NCBI GenBank assembly: GCA_945787595.1
Contig: CALZJV010000564.1
Coordinates: forward strand, 1 to 6,598
DNA length: 6,598 nt
Reading direction: 5' to 3'
Source: an uncultured Desulfobacterales bacterium
GTDB lineage: Bacteria > Desulfobacterota > Desulfobacteria > Desulfobacterales > JAFDCJ01
Position numbers and translations under genes: made by a program. How positions within the stretch are numbered: position 1 is the first letter of the stretch; every line of letters starts with the position of its first letter. Below are positions 6,051 through 6,598 of the stretch, in pieces. Below the pieces are notes generated by a model. It was given only the letters and a program-made list of their open reading frames with translations, searched no databases and had not been told where the DNA came from.

Positions 6051-6221
6051 TTCATCCCGTACAGCGGTGGACGCTGACCTTAGTTGTAAGATCAGACGTG
6101 TGATCCCGCTATGCGAGGCACTTAAGTGCGAAGCCATCCTGCTGCAAGCGGGATTGCGAGCCCTTAATAATCCGGCTACGACGGACCGGTGGAAGCCTGC
6201 GGCTCGCCCGTAGGGTGTGAA
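6051..6221. other. Structured three-hairpin element with long-range closing stem (candidate ncRNA or palindromic element)
   Basis: Three adjacent hairpins are enclosed by a long-range stem. Closing stem: TTCATCCC and TAC (6051-6062) with GTAGGG and GTGAA (6210-6221), two single-base bulges. Hairpin 1: arms 6074-6082 and 6087-6095, loop 6083-6086; the one plus-strand C-A mismatch becomes G-U in the minus-strand transcript, giving 9 continuous pairs. Hairpin 2: ATCCCGCT (6103-6110) with AGCGGGAT (6147-6154), perfect 8 bp, containing the palindrome GCACTTAAGTGC (6118-6129). Hairpin 3: GCGAGCC (6156-6162) with GGCTCGC (6201-6207), perfect 7 bp. On the plus strand TTTTT follows at 6222-6226 and TATAAT precedes at 6033, the layout of an independent RNA of about 180 nt; on the minus strand it would be a leader of the operon. 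I do not recognise an RNA family; a MITE-like or other foldback DNA element is also possible. Confidence 0.5.
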
Positions 6222-6230
6222 TTTTTGGTC

Positions 6231-6254
6231 AAATTGAGCGCAGCTCACCAATTT
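6231..6254. repeat. Hairpin adjacent to the structured element
   Basis: AAATT (6231-6235) pairs with AATTT (6250-6254) and GAGC (6236-6239) with GCTC (6243-6246) around a GCA loop, leaving a three-base bulge on one side. Neither strand shows a T-run immediately after it, so a terminator for the DinB-like gene is possible but not supported by the usual signature. Confidence 0.35.
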
Positions 6255-6362
6255 ACCTGCAGCTTTACATTTCTTACTGGAGTCTTAGGAAAAATGTGTA
6301 AGGGGGGTCTGCTCTTTTCTTTTATCTAAAATTTAGGATAGCAGTGGTGCCCTAGTTTGCTT

Positions 6363-6598
6363 CTATTCCCACCCTGAATAATTCAATGATACTGGCTTCA
6401 CCACTTTGGTTAGATAAGCAAAATGCAGATTGGTTACCTGCCGGATATGAAACAGGTCGTGAGCAAGCCAGTTGGCCAGAATCAGTTCTGCTGACATGAG
6501 GCCCATTTGAGGATGCTGGTGAGTAGCCCGCCAGTCCGGCCAATCCAATTTGTTTAACCACAGAAGCGACTTCTCGCGCTCTTCGAAGAAATTATGTA
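6363..6598 (-). CDS. DinB-like putative metal-binding protein, C-terminal part (5' end outside window)
   Basis: The minus-strand frame is open from the right window edge to a TAG at 6365-6363, giving 77 residues; the TTG at 6548 is internal because related sequence (FFEEREKSLLWLNKLDWPDW) continues upstream of it. The segment HPQMGLMSAELILANWLAHDLFHIRQ (28-53 of the visible part) matches the C-terminal helix of DinB-like four-helix-bundle proteins, where the two His of HDLxHIRQ are metal ligands; the third ligand would lie outside the window. The end, LNYSGWE, resembles the Y-A-G-x-W-type C-termini of these proteins. DinB-family members include thiol transferases and many uncharacterised, often stress-related proteins. 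It points the same way as the cluster but ends about 480 bp before it, so co-transcription is uncertain. Confidence 0.7.
   Translation of the reverse strand, partial: HNFFEEREKSLLWLNKLDWPDWRATHQHPQMGLMSAELILANWLAHDLFHIRQVTNLHFAYLTKVVKPVSLNYSGWE

Larger units (their letters stand above)
5882..6362. other. 480-bp non-coding region upstream of the TRAP/dehydrogenase cluster
   Basis: No reading frame here resembles a protein. The region must carry the promoter for the minus-strand cluster, but I see no strong sigma-70 pair facing left; the best is TGTAAT at minus-strand 5955-5950 with a poor TTGCTT 15 nt upstream. An octamer GGAGCCCC occurs at 5884-5891 and again at 6021-6028, possibly by chance. 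The middle (6051-6221) is occupied by the three-hairpin element, followed by a hairpin at 6231-6254. The stretch 6300-6362 after the DinB-like gene holds only an AT-rich palindrome, CTAAAATTTAG at 6326-6336, and no clear terminator. Confidence 0.6.

Noticed and set aside
6045..6226. 6S RNA or tmRNA identity for the structured element
   Set aside because: The length would fit 6S RNA, but three side-by-side hairpins do not match its single long bulged hairpin, and there is no tRNA-like end or tag reading frame for tmRNA.
6009..6251. 80-codon minus-strand open frame upstream of the cluster
   Set aside because: It coincides with the palindromic structured element, its start has no SD, and the translation shows no domain or sensible secondary structure.
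6098..6254. Possible 5' end of a group II intron (GTGTG at 6098 followed by dense stem-loops)
   Set aside because: GTGYG fits the intron start consensus, but no reverse transcriptase/maturase, domain V or 3' end is present, and hairpin 1 plus the closing stem extend upstream of the putative boundary. Not supportable without a covariance search.
6352..6561. 69-codon minus-strand frame overlapping the DinB-like fragment
   Set aside because: The overlapping frame ending at 6363 carries the HDLFHIRQ motif and stays open to the window edge; this one has neither and is a shadow.

Overview
The window looks like chromosomal DNA from a free-living, probably anaerobic bacterium of moderate G+C. The TRAP solute-binding protein type, the UbiD-family decarboxylase next door and strong AAAGGAG-type Shine-Dalgarno sites would fit a Desulfobacterota-like, organic-acid or aromatic-acid degrading organism. 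That placement is inference from gene content; no phylogenetic marker is present.

Layout. (i) Positions 2-514, plus strand: the C-terminal ~170 residues of a UbiD-family decarboxylase whose 5' part lies before the window. (ii) 515-680: short convergent intergenic stretch with an 8-10 bp inverted repeat. (iii) 681-5881, minus strand: a compact five-gene cluster, transcribed right to left, in the order opine-dehydrogenase-like protein (5881-4784), 3-hydroxyacyl-CoA-dehydrogenase-like protein (4713-3724), then a complete TRAP transporter: dctP (3727-2681), dctQ (2516-2016) and dctM (1982-681). The second dehydrogenase and dctP overlap by ATGA. A GC-rich hairpin patch separates dctP from dctQ. 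(iv) 5882-6362: a 480-bp non-coding region upstream of the cluster with a striking three-hairpin element closed by a long-range stem (6051-6221). (v) 6363-6598, minus strand: the C-terminal end of a DinB-like putative metal-binding protein, cut by the window edge.

How the genes may work together. DctP captures an organic anion in the periplasm and DctQ/DctM import it with an ion gradient. The two cytoplasmic proteins encoded first in the cluster both have a Rossmann domain followed by a helical domain of the 6-phosphogluconate-dehydrogenase C-terminal-like type, and probably oxidise (or reduce) the imported compound with NAD(P). A TRAP system with an opine-dehydrogenase-family enzyme and a 3HCDH-family enzyme suggests uptake and catabolism of an N-carboxyalkyl amino acid (opine-like) or a hydroxy acid. 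The substrate cannot be read from the sequence. The 3HCDH-like protein is itself unusual: it appears to have lost ~19 residues, including the catalytic Glu, and has Pro in place of a conserved Asn, so it may be inactive, differently active or regulatory.

I found no tRNA, rRNA, CRISPR array, transposase or phage gene.
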